DNA from: Chitinophaga horti
GTDB lineage: Bacteria; Bacteroidota; Bacteroidia; Chitinophagales; Chitinophagaceae
Direction of reading: 5' to 3'
Assembly (NCBI RefSeq): GCF_022867795.2
Contig: NZ_CP107006.1
Span: forward strand, 372,001-436,000
DNA length: 64,000 bases
Of the stretch, positions 45,031 to 53,078 are shown in pieces (the first letter of the stretch is position 1; every line of letters begins with the position of its first letter). Under the pieces are notes generated by a model. It worked only from the letters and a program-made list of their open reading frames with translations, made no database searches and was not told the DNA's origin. Both the position numbers and the translations under genes were made by a program.

Positions 45031-45801
45031 ATGAACCGCATTGACCAACTTTTCAGTAAGAAGCAACAAAACGTTTTGAACATATACTGTACCGCAGGTT
45101 ATCCCACCTTAAACGATACAGTGCCCGTAATGAAAGCCCTGGAGGCTGCCGGCGCCGATATGGTGGAACTGGGCATGCCCTTTTCCGATCCGCTGGCAGA
45201 TGGCCCGGTGATCCAGGAGAGCAGTACGAAAGCCATTGCCAATGGAATGAGTATTAAAACCCTGTTCTCGCAGCTGAAAGATGTTCGGGAAAGTGTAAAC
45301 CTTCCTATTATCCTGATGGGATACATTAACCCGGTGTTGCAATTCGGCGTGGAGGCTTTTCTGCAGCAATGCGCCGAAACGGGTGTGGATGGCATCATCC
45401 TGCCCGATTTGCCGATGGACGAGTACGAAGAGGAGTACCGGCCGCTGTTCGAAAAGTATGGTCTGCACCTGATCTTCCTCATCACCCCCGAAACCAGCGA
45501 CGCCCGCATCCGTAAGATCGATTCGCTGAGCAGGGGATTTGTGTACGCGGTGTCGTCCTCCTCAACGACCGGTAAGGACAAGCAGTTCGAAGGCCAGCAG
45601 GCGTATTTCGAACGAATCAAAAATATGCAATTGAAAAACCCGGTATTGATAGGGTTTGGTATAAAAGATAAAGCTACTTTTGAGTCCGCAAGCGCGTATA
45701 GCAACGGGGCCATCATCGGTAGCGCATTTGTGAAAGCGCTGGAAGCAGGCGGCGATGTGCCGCAAACGGTCAACAAGTTTGTGAAGGCCATTCTGCAATA
45801 G
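45031..45801 (+). CDS. trpA: Tryptophan synthase alpha chain
   Basis: A 256-residue TIM-barrel enzyme that cleaves indole-glycerol-phosphate to indole. L-E-A-A-G-A-D-M-V-E-L-G-M-P-F-S-D-P-L-A-D-G-P holds the catalytic Glu, and G-I-I-L-P-D-L-P the catalytic Asp. It is the last trp gene. A 100-bp gap follows before hisH; the gap has no terminator, so transcription should continue. Confidence 0.96.
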   Translation: MNRIDQLFSKKQQNVLNIYCTAGYPTLNDTVPVMKALEAAGADMVELGMPFSDPLADGPVIQESSTKAIANGMSIKTLFSQLKDVRESVNLPIILMGYINPVLQFGVEAFLQQCAETGVDGIILPDLPMDEYEEEYRPLFEKYGLHLIFLITPETSDARIRKIDSLSRGFVYAVSSSSTTGKDKQFEGQQAYFERIKNMQLKNPVLIGFGIKDKATFESASAYSNGAIIGSAFVKALEAGGDVPQTVNKFVKAILQ

Positions 45802-45901
45802 CGGTCAATTAGGGACGGAACTAAAATAGTTGACTGTTCCAACAAAGGCAAACTGTAAAAAGTATACGTTAACATCAGGGGTATCAAGTCAAACCAGGAA
45901 G

Positions 45902-46495
45902 ATGAAAACAGTCATTATAAAATATAACGCCGGCAACATCCGCTCCGTACTGTTCGCATTGGAGCGACTGAATGTGGAAGGCATCGTGACCGACGATCCG
46001 GCGGAAATTCGTGCAGCCGACAAGGTGATATTTCCCGGGGTGGGCGAGGCCAGCACGGCCATGGCCTATTTGCGTGAAAAAGGGCTTGACCAGGTGATCA
46101 AAAACCTGGAGCAGCCTACACTCGGTATTTGCCTGGGCATGCAGCTGATGTGTAAACATTCGGAGGAGAACAACACCGATTGTCTCGGCATATTCGATCT
46201 GAACGTAAAGAAATTCACTTCGCCCGTAGAAAACCTGCTGAAGATCCCGCAGATCGGCTGGAACAATATTACCGGCTTGCACAGCAAGATATTTGAGCAC
46301 GTGCCGCAAAATGCTTACATGTATTTTGTGCATAGCTATTATGCAGAACTGGGGCCTGAAACCACCGCGATCGCTAACTACGTGATCAATTACAGCGCTG
46401 CGATGCAAAAGAACAATTTCTACGCCGTACAGTTTCACCCCGAGAAATCGGCCGAACACGGTGCTAAACTTATTGAAAGCTTTTTGAACTTATAA
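45902..46495 (+). CDS. hisH: Imidazole glycerol phosphate synthase, glutaminase subunit
   Basis: A 197-residue class I amidotransferase that makes ammonia for HisF. Nucleophile in L-G-I-C-L-G-M-Q-L-M, His/Glu in V-Q-F-H-P-E-K-S. ATG 45902 is chosen with AGGAAG just upstream; the open frame extends to 45830 without good coding signs. It is the first gene of the second histidine block and is separated from trpA by 100 bp with no leader peptide rich in His. Confidence 0.95.
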   Translation: MKTVIIKYNAGNIRSVLFALERLNVEGIVTDDPAEIRAADKVIFPGVGEASTAMAYLREKGLDQVIKNLEQPTLGICLGMQLMCKHSEENNTDCLGIFDLNVKKFTSPVENLLKIPQIGWNNITGLHSKIFEHVPQNAYMYFVHSYYAELGPETTAIANYVINYSAAMQKNNFYAVQFHPEKSAEHGAKLIESFLNL

Positions 46496-46498
46496 TTG

Positions 46499-47224
46499 AT
46501 GTCCTTCGAAATTATACCCGCTATCGACATTATCGGCGGAAAATGCGTTCGCCTCACACAGGGCGACTATGCACAGAAAACGATTTATAACGAACATCCG
46601 CTGGAAGTAGCGAAGGAGTTCGAAGATGCCGGTATTACCCGGCTGCACCTGGTTGACCTTGACGGCGCTAAAAAAGGTGCCGTGGTGAACTGGAAAGTGC
46701 TGGAGGATATTGCTGGTAAAACCGGTATGGTGATTGATTTCGGCGGCGGGATCAAAAGTGATAAAGATATCAGTATCGTATTTGAAAGCGGTGCTGCCAT
46801 GGCGACCATCGGTAGTGTGGCGGTAAAACAGCCGGGGCTTTTCTTCAGCTGGGTAGCGCAATATGGTGCAGATAAAATATTCCTCGGGGCAGACGTAAAG
46901 GGCGAAAACATTGCCGTTGGCGGCTGGCTCGAAACAACGGAGCTGAGTGTGTACGACTTCCTGCTGTCCAACATTGACAAGGGTGTACACAACATATTTT
47001 GTACAGACATCTCCAAAGACGGCCTGTTGCAAGGTCCGTCGGTGGATTTATATAAGAAGATACTGGAACGTTTTCAGAACATCCATTTCATTGCCAGCGG
47101 TGGCGTAAGTAATATCCAGGACGTGGAAGCCTTACGTGAAGCGGGGTGCGCCGGTGCTATCATCGGCAAAGCCATTTATGAAAACAGGATTTCTGTGAGT
47201 GAACTTAAACAATTCAACGTTTAA
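46499..47224 (+). CDS. hisA: ProFAR isomerase
   Basis: A 241-residue TIM barrel for step 4 of histidine synthesis. The two catalytic aspartates are in P-A-I-D-I-I-G-G-K-C-V-R-L and T-D-I-S-K-D-G-L-L-Q-G-P-S. ATG 46499, three bases after the hisH stop, is preferred over the TTG at 46496. Length is typical, and a separate trpF gene is present, so it need not be a dual PriA enzyme. Confidence 0.95.
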   Translation: MSFEIIPAIDIIGGKCVRLTQGDYAQKTIYNEHPLEVAKEFEDAGITRLHLVDLDGAKKGAVVNWKVLEDIAGKTGMVIDFGGGIKSDKDISIVFESGAAMATIGSVAVKQPGLFFSWVAQYGADKIFLGADVKGENIAVGGWLETTELSVYDFLLSNIDKGVHNIFCTDISKDGLLQGPSVDLYKKILERFQNIHFIASGGVSNIQDVEALREAGCAGAIIGKAIYENRISVSELKQFNV

Positions 47225-47230
47225 AAAGCT

Positions 47231-47986
47231 ATGCTTACCAAACGCATTATACCCTGTCTCGATATTAAAGACGGCAGGACCGTAAAGGGAGTGAATTTCG
47301 AAAACATCCGCGATGCGGGCGATCCCATTGAACTGGGCGCTCTGTACGCAGAACAGGGCGCCGACGAACTGGTGTTCCTGGATATCACGGCTACGGTAGA
47401 ACGTAGAAAAACATTGGCGGAGCTCGTGACGCGCATCGCGCAGCACGTGAATATTCCATTCACCGTAGGGGGTGGCATTACTGCGGTCGAAGATGTGAGT
47501 GTATTGCTGAACGCCGGTGCCGACAAAGTATCCGTTAATTCGGCGGCCTTCCGCCGGCCGGAGCTGCTGAATGAACTGTCGTTACAGTTCGGCAGTCAAT
47601 GTATCGTGCTCGCCATCGACACGAAATTCGAAGACGGCGACTGGTACGTGTACCTCAACGGTGGCCGTGTAAAAACGGATGTTAAAACCGTAGACTGGGC
47701 AAAAGAAGCAGTTGATCGTGGTGCGGGTGAAATATTGCTTACCTCTATGAACAATGATGGTACCAAACAAGGCTTTGCGCTGGATATTACAGGTAAACTG
47801 GCCCAGGACCTGCCCGTACCGGTGATTGCCTCTGGCGGCGCGGGCACCATGCAGCACTTTGCAGATGTGTTTGAGAAAGCGCAGGCTGATGCGGCGCTGG
47901 CAGCCAGCATTTTTCATTATAAGGAAATGGAGATACCCGAACTGAAGAAGTACCTTTACCAACGAAACCTTTCCATCCGCTTTTAA
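47231..47986 (+). CDS. hisF: Imidazole glycerol phosphate synthase, cyclase subunit
   Basis: A 251-residue TIM barrel that uses ammonia from HisH to form imidazole glycerol-phosphate and AICAR. Catalytic aspartates lie in [13 protein letters not shown] and [13 protein letters not shown]. It starts 6 bp after hisA, preserving the H-A-F order. Confidence 0.96.
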   Translation: MLTKRIIPCLDIKDGRTVKGVNFENIRDAGDPIELGALYAEQGADELVFLDITATVERRKTLAELVTRIAQHVNIPFTVGGGITAVEDVSVLLNAGADKVSVNSAAFRRPELLNELSLQFGSQCIVLAIDTKFEDGDWYVYLNGGRVKTDVKTVDWAKEAVDRGAGEILLTSMNNDGTKQGFALDITGKLAQDLPVPVIASGGAGTMQHFADVFEKAQADAALAASIFHYKEMEIPELKKYLYQRNLSIRF

Positions 47987-48018
47987 GAAGCAGATTATAT
48001 AGACTTTTTATTATATTT

Positions 48019-48612
48019 ATGCAGATAGATTTCAAAAAATCACCTGACGGACTGGTGCCGGCCATCATACAGGATGTAAATACCAATAAGGTGTTGATGC
48101 TCGGTTACATGGACCAGGCGGCTTTCGACAAAACCATGCAGGAAGGTAAAGTGACCTTCTTCAGCCGTTCCAAGCAAAGGCTGTGGACGAAAGGAGAGGA
48201 GAGTGGCAATTTCCTGTACATGAAAGACGTTAAGGTAGACTGTGACAACGATACCCTGCTCATCAAAGCTGATCCCGTTGGGCCGGTTTGCCATACAGGC
48301 GCCGATACCTGCTGGAACGAGCAAAACACGGGAGACGACTTCCTGTTCAAACTCGAGCAGGTGATTAAAGACAGGATTGCGCAGCCTACGGAGGCTTCTT
48401 ACACCGCAAAGCTGTTTGCGCGCGGTATCAATAAGATGGCCCAGAAAGTAGGTGAAGAAGCAGTGGAACTGGTGATTGAAGCAAAAGACAATAACGATCA
48501 CCTGTTTTTGAACGAAGGCGCCGACCTGCTGTTCCATTACCTGATCTTATTGCAGGCCAAAGGGTTCAGCCTGGCGGATATCATTAAAGTGTTGAAAGAA
48601 AGGCATAAATAA
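48019..48612 (+). CDS. hisIE: Bifunctional phosphoribosyl-AMP cyclohydrolase / phosphoribosyl-ATP pyrophosphatase
   Basis: A 197-residue fusion for steps 2 and 3. The HisI part (residues 1-115) has D-C-D-N-D-T-L-L and C-H-T-G-A-D-T-C-W zinc/magnesium motifs. The HisE part (about 118-197) has the helix E-E-A-V-E-L-V-I-E-A-K. With hisG, D, C, B, H, A and F it completes the pathway in this window. Only 8 bp separate it from the next gene, a TlpA-like protein. Confidence 0.95.
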   Translation: MQIDFKKSPDGLVPAIIQDVNTNKVLMLGYMDQAAFDKTMQEGKVTFFSRSKQRLWTKGEESGNFLYMKDVKVDCDNDTLLIKADPVGPVCHTGADTCWNEQNTGDDFLFKLEQVIKDRIAQPTEASYTAKLFARGINKMAQKVGEEAVELVIEAKDNNDHLFLNEGADLLFHYLILLQAKGFSLADIIKVLKERHK

Positions 48613-48620
48613 ACCTGGTA

Positions 48621-49706
48621 ATGAAAAACCTCTTTTTATTTGTAGTATTACTGGCTTGCGCTGCAGGAGCGAATGCGCAGCAAACGATCAGCGGCAGCTT
48701 TAAAGGCGCCAACGGCAAAGTATTGTATCTTTTTGATGATACCGCCGACGGTCCACAGGATTCTGTAGTTATAAAAGAGGAGAAATTCCGGTTTGCCATT
48801 AAAAATAATCCGGAGGCGGAAATTTACGCACTCATTTATCCCGGCGTATCTACCCCGCTGTTCATGGCGCCGGGCAAAGACGCTTTGCAATTCGAGCTGG
48901 ATACGGCACATTTTCCCCTGGCGAATGATATGAAAGTGAATGAAGCGACGAAGTATATGCAAATGTACCAGCGTAACTTCAAGTCTTTCAGTAACAAAGC
49001 GGCTAAACTGAACGCTGAAGCAGCCGGCATCGCGGAAAACGACGAGGCGGCTAAGCAAGCCTTTCGCAAAAAGGCAGAGGAGTTTAATACAGGTGTGATA
49101 GCAGCTGGCAGAGACTTCATCACCCAAAATCCAGGTCAGCTCGCCAGTTTATGGATGCTAGGCAACGACCTGGCTAACCGCCTTTCCCCAAGCGACGTGG
49201 AGGCTTTGTATAAAAGTCTGACTCCCGAAGTCCGCAAATCGAAACATGCTGAGCGGATTGAGAACTATTTACAATCTGTAAAACAATCAGCCCTAAACGT
49301 AACCGCCGACGATTTTACTCAAAACGATACCAAAGGCAAGCCGGTGAAACTGTCATCCTTCCGTGGAAAGTACGTTTTGGTCGATTTCTGGGCCAGCTGG
49401 TGCGGTCCCTGCCGCCAGGAAAACCCGAATGTAGTGGCGGCTTACAATAAGTATAAAGACAAGAATTTTACCATCCTGGGTGTGTCGCTGGACGATGACC
49501 GCGCCGACTGGCTGAAGGCGATTGAGGCCGATAAGCTGCAATGGACACAGGTTTCCGACCTGGGTGGCTGGAATAATAAGGTGGCCAAACAGTATGGTAT
49601 CCGCTCCATCCCGGCTAACTTTCTGGTAGATCCGCAGGGCAAAATTGTTGCCCGCAACCTGCGTGGCGAGCAGCTGGAGGCTACCCTGGCTGAGCTCCTC
49701 CACTAG
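48621..49706 (+). CDS. Secreted DUF4369 / TlpA-like thiol-disulfide protein
   Basis: A 361-residue protein with a signal peptide (ending A-N-A-Q), an N-terminal DUF4369 beta domain (about 20-120), a helical linker and a C-terminal AhpC/TSA-thioredoxin domain with D-F-W-A-S-W-C-G-P-C-R (about residue 255) and R-S-I-P-A-N-F. It acts in the periplasm as a disulfide reductase or sensor. It begins 8 bp after hisIE on the same strand, so it is probably co-transcribed with the histidine genes, though no metabolic link is known. Confidence 0.9.
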   Translation: MKNLFLFVVLLACAAGANAQQTISGSFKGANGKVLYLFDDTADGPQDSVVIKEEKFRFAIKNNPEAEIYALIYPGVSTPLFMAPGKDALQFELDTAHFPLANDMKVNEATKYMQMYQRNFKSFSNKAAKLNAEAAGIAENDEAAKQAFRKKAEEFNTGVIAAGRDFITQNPGQLASLWMLGNDLANRLSPSDVEALYKSLTPEVRKSKHAERIENYLQSVKQSALNVTADDFTQNDTKGKPVKLSSFRGKYVLVDFWASWCGPCRQENPNVVAAYNKYKDKNFTILGVSLDDDRADWLKAIEADKLQWTQVSDLGGWNNKVAKQYGIRSIPANFLVDPQGKIVARNLRGEQLEATLAELLH

Positions 49707-49775
49707 CCGCTTATCAAAATAGGGTTGCTTTTCCCTCCGCAAAGCGGGATTTTTGCAGGAAAATAAACAGTGAGT

Positions 49776-50909
49776 ATGAAAAGAATAGTTCTTTTTGCAG
49801 CGCTATTCCTGCCCTGGGCACTAAAGGCCCAACCCAAAACGAAGCAAATCCATTATGATATAAAAGGTGTTTCTTCCATCGGTCAGCCTGGCAAAATGTA
49901 CATCAGCCTTAGAAAAGCGGATAAAAACATGCTGGATAGCGCCGAGGTGGTAGACGGTCAGTTTACCTTCAAAGGCAAGCTGGAAGAGCCCGTTTACGCT
50001 TCCATTTTCATCTACATCGAAACGCCTGAAAGACCAGGCGCCAAAAGCCGCAAAGAAGTAGCAAAGTTCTTCGTAGATAAAGGTACTACCACCGTTAATA
50101 TCAAAGACATTAGCGGAAACGCCGAAATCAAAGGCGGCGCAGCCCAAAACGCGCTGGAGCAACTGAGCGAAATGGAATCATCCGTCGCTAAGCAGGCGGA
50201 GGAGTTGCAGAAGCAATACCGTGCGTTTTATAATGCGAAGGATGAAGAAGGCATGAAGAAGATCGAGCCCCGTTTTGCTGAACTCGATGCTAAGCGCAGC
50301 GCAACACAACGTGCCTATCTGAAGCAGCATCCTACCACACCTATCGGTATTTATGTGATCAATACGCTTGCAGGCTACGATATCAATCTCCCGGAAATAG
50401 AGCCGATTTTCAATAACTTAAGTGACGAAGTAAAAGGTAGCCCGTCCGGACAGGCGTTCAGCAAACGAATGGATATCGCGCGCAGAACGCAGGTGGGGCA
50501 GGAGTCTATCGACTTTTCACAGAACGCGCCAGACGGTACGCCACTGGCTTTATCTTCCCTTCGCGGTAAGTATGTGCTGATCGACTTTTGGGCCAGCTGG
50601 TGCGGCCCATGCAGGGCAGAAAATCCGAACGTGGTGAAAGCTTACAATCAGTATAAAGACAAAAACTTTACCGTACTGGGTATCTCGCTCGACGAGTCAA
50701 AAGAGAAGTGGTTAAAAGCCATTGAAAAAGACCAGCTGACCTGGGCGCAGGTGAGTGACCTGAAAGGCTGGCAGAACGAAGTGGCAAAACTGTACGGGAT
50801 TCGCGCTATTCCACAGAACTACCTGGTAGATCCGAAGGGTCGCATCATCGGCAAAAACCTGAGAGGTGAGGCGCTGGAAAAGAAACTGGAAGAATTAATG
50901 GGGGAGTAG
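49776..50909 (+). CDS. Secreted DUF4369 / TlpA-like thiol-disulfide protein, paralogue
   Basis: A 377-residue paralogue of the preceding gene with the same layout: signal peptide (ending L-K-A-Q), DUF4369 domain, charged helical linker, and a thioredoxin domain with D-F-W-A-S-W-C-G-P-C-R and R-A-I-P-Q-N-Y. The C-terminal 115 residues are very similar to those of the upstream protein, which indicates tandem duplication. ATG 49776 is preferred over the GTG at 49770. It ends before a strong terminator, which closes the supraoperon. Confidence 0.9.
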   Translation: MKRIVLFAALFLPWALKAQPKTKQIHYDIKGVSSIGQPGKMYISLRKADKNMLDSAEVVDGQFTFKGKLEEPVYASIFIYIETPERPGAKSRKEVAKFFVDKGTTTVNIKDISGNAEIKGGAAQNALEQLSEMESSVAKQAEELQKQYRAFYNAKDEEGMKKIEPRFAELDAKRSATQRAYLKQHPTTPIGIYVINTLAGYDINLPEIEPIFNNLSDEVKGSPSGQAFSKRMDIARRTQVGQESIDFSQNAPDGTPLALSSLRGKYVLIDFWASWCGPCRAENPNVVKAYNQYKDKNFTVLGISLDESKEKWLKAIEKDQLTWAQVSDLKGWQNEVAKLYGIRAIPQNYLVDPKGRIIGKNLRGEALEKKLEELMGE

Positions 50910-50932
50910 TGCCCGCATCTTGTAAAATAAAG

Positions 50933-50967
50933 AGGGCTGTACCAAATGGTGCAGCCCTTATTTTTTT
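50933..50967 (+). terminator. Rho-independent terminator at the end of the his-trp supraoperon
   Basis: AGGGCTGTACCA (50933-50944) pairs with TGGTGCAGCCCT (50947-50958; one wobble) with a 2-base loop, followed by TATTTTTTT. No comparable terminator lies between hisG and this point apart from the trp attenuator. Confidence 0.85.
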
Positions 50968-51373
50968 CGATAGCCACCCTGTAAACCAGGGCATCTCATG
51001 CAGGCAATAAAAGGGCTTACGCCCTGGCGTTAATTGGGGGCATTATAGATTTCGGTCGTTGAATGGTAAGGAAGATTGGATAAGTTGTAAATGGTTGGTA
51101 TTTGACAAGTTGCTTGTACCATTCTATTGCTTTGACGGTGCAAATATACAAACAAATTATTAATCTACAAAATTGGTAGACTATCAAGTTTGTTAGTTAG
51201 TGTAGCCTTTAGCGTAATGTGGTTTGATTACTTGTTGATGCGATGCCTTTTTGACAATGCAGTGCGTCTGCGCCCGGGGGCTGTATTTTATGCCTTCTGA
51301 AACTGCACTGCGTCTGCGTCCCGGAAGTTGTATCCGATGCTCGCTGGCAAATCAATAATTACGCACTATCAGA
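50968..51373. other. Intergenic region with short repeats
   Basis: About 400 bp without a gene. It holds an inverted CCAGGGC / GCCCTGG pair at about 50986-51025 and two imperfect direct copies of a 35-36 bp segment beginning GCAGTGCGTCTGCG at 51259-51293 and GCACTGCGTCTGCG at 51305-51340. Their role is unknown. Confidence 0.5.
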
Positions 51374-51407
51374 ACGAAAGTTTCGTAAATTTACGAACGT
51401 TTCGTAA
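51374..51407 (+). promoter_or_regulatory. Double BlaI-type operator upstream of the regulatory-domain protein
   Basis: Two palindromes of the form ACGAA-N3-TTCGT: 51374-51386 (spacer AGT) and TTACGAA-CGT-TTCGTAA at 51391-51407, centres 19 bp apart. The same double site lies before blaI. BlaI dimers are known to bind short dyads; assignment of this sequence to BlaI is inference from the shared arrangement. Confidence 0.65.
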
Positions 51408-51422
51408 TTAATTGATGATTTG

Positions 51423-52583
51423 ATGAAATTACTCCTTTCCGCCGCCTGTTTGTTGATATGCCTGGCCACTTTCAGCCAGAGCCGTATTACCGGTACCATT
51501 CGCAGTGAAAAGGATGGCGCCACGTTAGCATTTGCAAGTGTGTTCCTGAGCCAGACGACACTTGGCGACCGCACCACTGAGCAGGGGCATTTTACTGTAC
51601 GCAATATCCCGAACGGACGTTATGAGCTGATCGTGTCCTACCTGGGATATGAAACGCTCGTGGTGCCGTTGGCGTTACAGGATACAACGCTCACCCTCAA
51701 CCTCCGCCTGAAACCCAAGGCCGGACAATTGGGAGAAGTCGTGATTCGCAGCGATCCGGACAGGGAGCGCTGGCTGGCTACCTTCCGCGAAACGTTTTTA
51801 GGTACAAGCCGTGCCGCACGGGCCTGCCGCATTACCAACGAAAACATACTCGACCTCCATTATGATCAGGATCATCACCAGCTGACGGGCTCCTCGGACG
51901 GCATGCTCATCGTCGACAACCCAACGCTCGGGTATCGCGTGAAATATGTTTTACAGGGATACGTGAATGATTTCGGGCGTGGTTATGTATTATATTATGG
52001 CTTTCCTCAGTTTGAAGAAATGAAGGCGAAGAATCGCAGGCAGCAGGCGAAATGGGAGGAGCGGAGGCTGCTGGCCTACCGCGGTTCGTCCATGCATTTT
52101 ATGCGTAGCCTGATGAATAAGCGGTTGAAGGAAGATGGCTTCCAGGTGAACAAGATAGTACGGGTAGAGCGAAAGAACACCGCTGCACAAAGAGCGCCTG
52201 GCGATACCGCGCAAAGGGTGCTCGTAGGTAACAGGCAGCCTGTTTTTTCGCGGTATGCGGACTACCTTTATACCGGGGAGGTGAGCTATGACAGTATATA
52301 CCATAAACCCGTGCAGGGAACAGGCATTGTTCTTCACTTTACCAATTACCTGCAGGTAGTATATAAGAACGAAAAAGAAGCTTTCGAATACCTGCAGTTC
52401 AAAGGTCGCAGGGCTGATAAACGATATGCGCAAACTTCGCTGGTACATTTGTTTGTTCCGGAAGTAGGGGTGGATGCTAATGGAAACGTGGATGCGCCGG
52501 CCGATGTGGTATTTGAAGGCTACTGGGGCTGGGAAAAGGTAGCGGAAATGGTTCCGCTGGACTACAAAGAGCCGGTCAAATAG
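51423..52583 (+). CDS. Secreted protein with carboxypeptidase-like regulatory domain
   Basis: A 386-residue protein: signal peptide (about residues 1-18), then a carboxypeptidase regulatory-like beta domain (I-T-G-T-I-R-S-E-K-D-G-A-T-L-A-F-A-S-V, ending in L-G-E-V-V-I), then about 280 residues without a recognised domain. The layout suggests an outer-membrane-associated protein. ATG 51423 is used; a TTG precedes it. It carries the same double operator as the downstream blaI gene and is likely under the same repressor. Confidence 0.75.
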   Translation: MKLLLSAACLLICLATFSQSRITGTIRSEKDGATLAFASVFLSQTTLGDRTTEQGHFTVRNIPNGRYELIVSYLGYETLVVPLALQDTTLTLNLRLKPKAGQLGEVVIRSDPDRERWLATFRETFLGTSRAARACRITNENILDLHYDQDHHQLTGSSDGMLIVDNPTLGYRVKYVLQGYVNDFGRGYVLYYGFPQFEEMKAKNRRQQAKWEERRLLAYRGSSMHFMRSLMNKRLKEDGFQVNKIVRVERKNTAAQRAPGDTAQRVLVGNRQPVFSRYADYLYTGEVSYDSIYHKPVQGTGIVLHFTNYLQVVYKNEKEAFEYLQFKGRRADKRYAQTSLVHLFVPEVGVDANGNVDAPADVVFEGYWGWEKVAEMVPLDYKEPVK

Positions 52584-52621
52584 TTTATAATCAGCCAGTT
52601 AAAATTATTTTAAAAAATAGT

Positions 52622-52655
52622 CTACGAAATATTCGTAGATGTCCGAAACGTTCGT
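52622..52655 (+). promoter_or_regulatory. Double BlaI-type operator upstream of blaI
   Basis: CTACGAA-ATA-TTCGTAG (52622-52638) and CCGAA-ACG-TTCGT (52643-52655, one mismatch), centres 19 bp apart, as at 51374-51407. Its place 31 bp before the blaI start suggests autoregulation. Confidence 0.7.
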
Positions 52656-52685
52656 ATATTCGTATCGTTATTCAACTCATCTTAT

Positions 52686-53042
52686 ATGGAAAAGTTAACA
52701 AAACAGGAAGAAGCCGCAATGCAGGCCATCTGGAAAGTGGGAAAAGGATTTGTGAAAGATTTCCTGGAGGCGCATGCAGAACCAATACCGCCTTATACCA
52801 CGCTGGCTTCTACCATTAAGAACCTGGAAAAGAAAGGTTACCTCGCCAGTACGAAAATGGGTAACGTATATGAATATACGCCCCAGATAGCGGAGGGTGA
52901 CTATACCCGTAAGTTCATGAGTGGTTTCGTGAAGGACTACTTTGAAGATTCTTACAAAGAACTGGTGACCTTCTTCGCCAAAGAGAAAAAGATAAGCCCG
53001 GATGAGCTGAAAGAGATTATCCGCATGATAGAAAAGAAATAA
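52686..53042 (+). CDS. BlaI/MecI/CopY family transcriptional repressor
   Basis: A 118-residue repressor: N-terminal winged helix (L-T-K-Q-E-E-A-A-M-Q-A-I-W-K ... P-P-Y-T-T-L-A-S-T-I-K-N-L-E-K-K-G-Y-L) and a C-terminal dimerisation helix region. In the classic system, an M56 membrane peptidase cleaves the repressor after sensing a ligand. The M56 gene follows 36 bp downstream, as expected. The double operator upstream indicates negative autoregulation. Confidence 0.93.
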   Translation: MEKLTKQEEAAMQAIWKVGKGFVKDFLEAHAEPIPPYTTLASTIKNLEKKGYLASTKMGNVYEYTPQIAEGDYTRKFMSGFVKDYFEDSYKELVTFFAKEKKISPDELKEIIRMIEKK

Positions 53043-53078
53043 ACGCAATTCCATTCTATTACCATCCAAGTGATCCAT

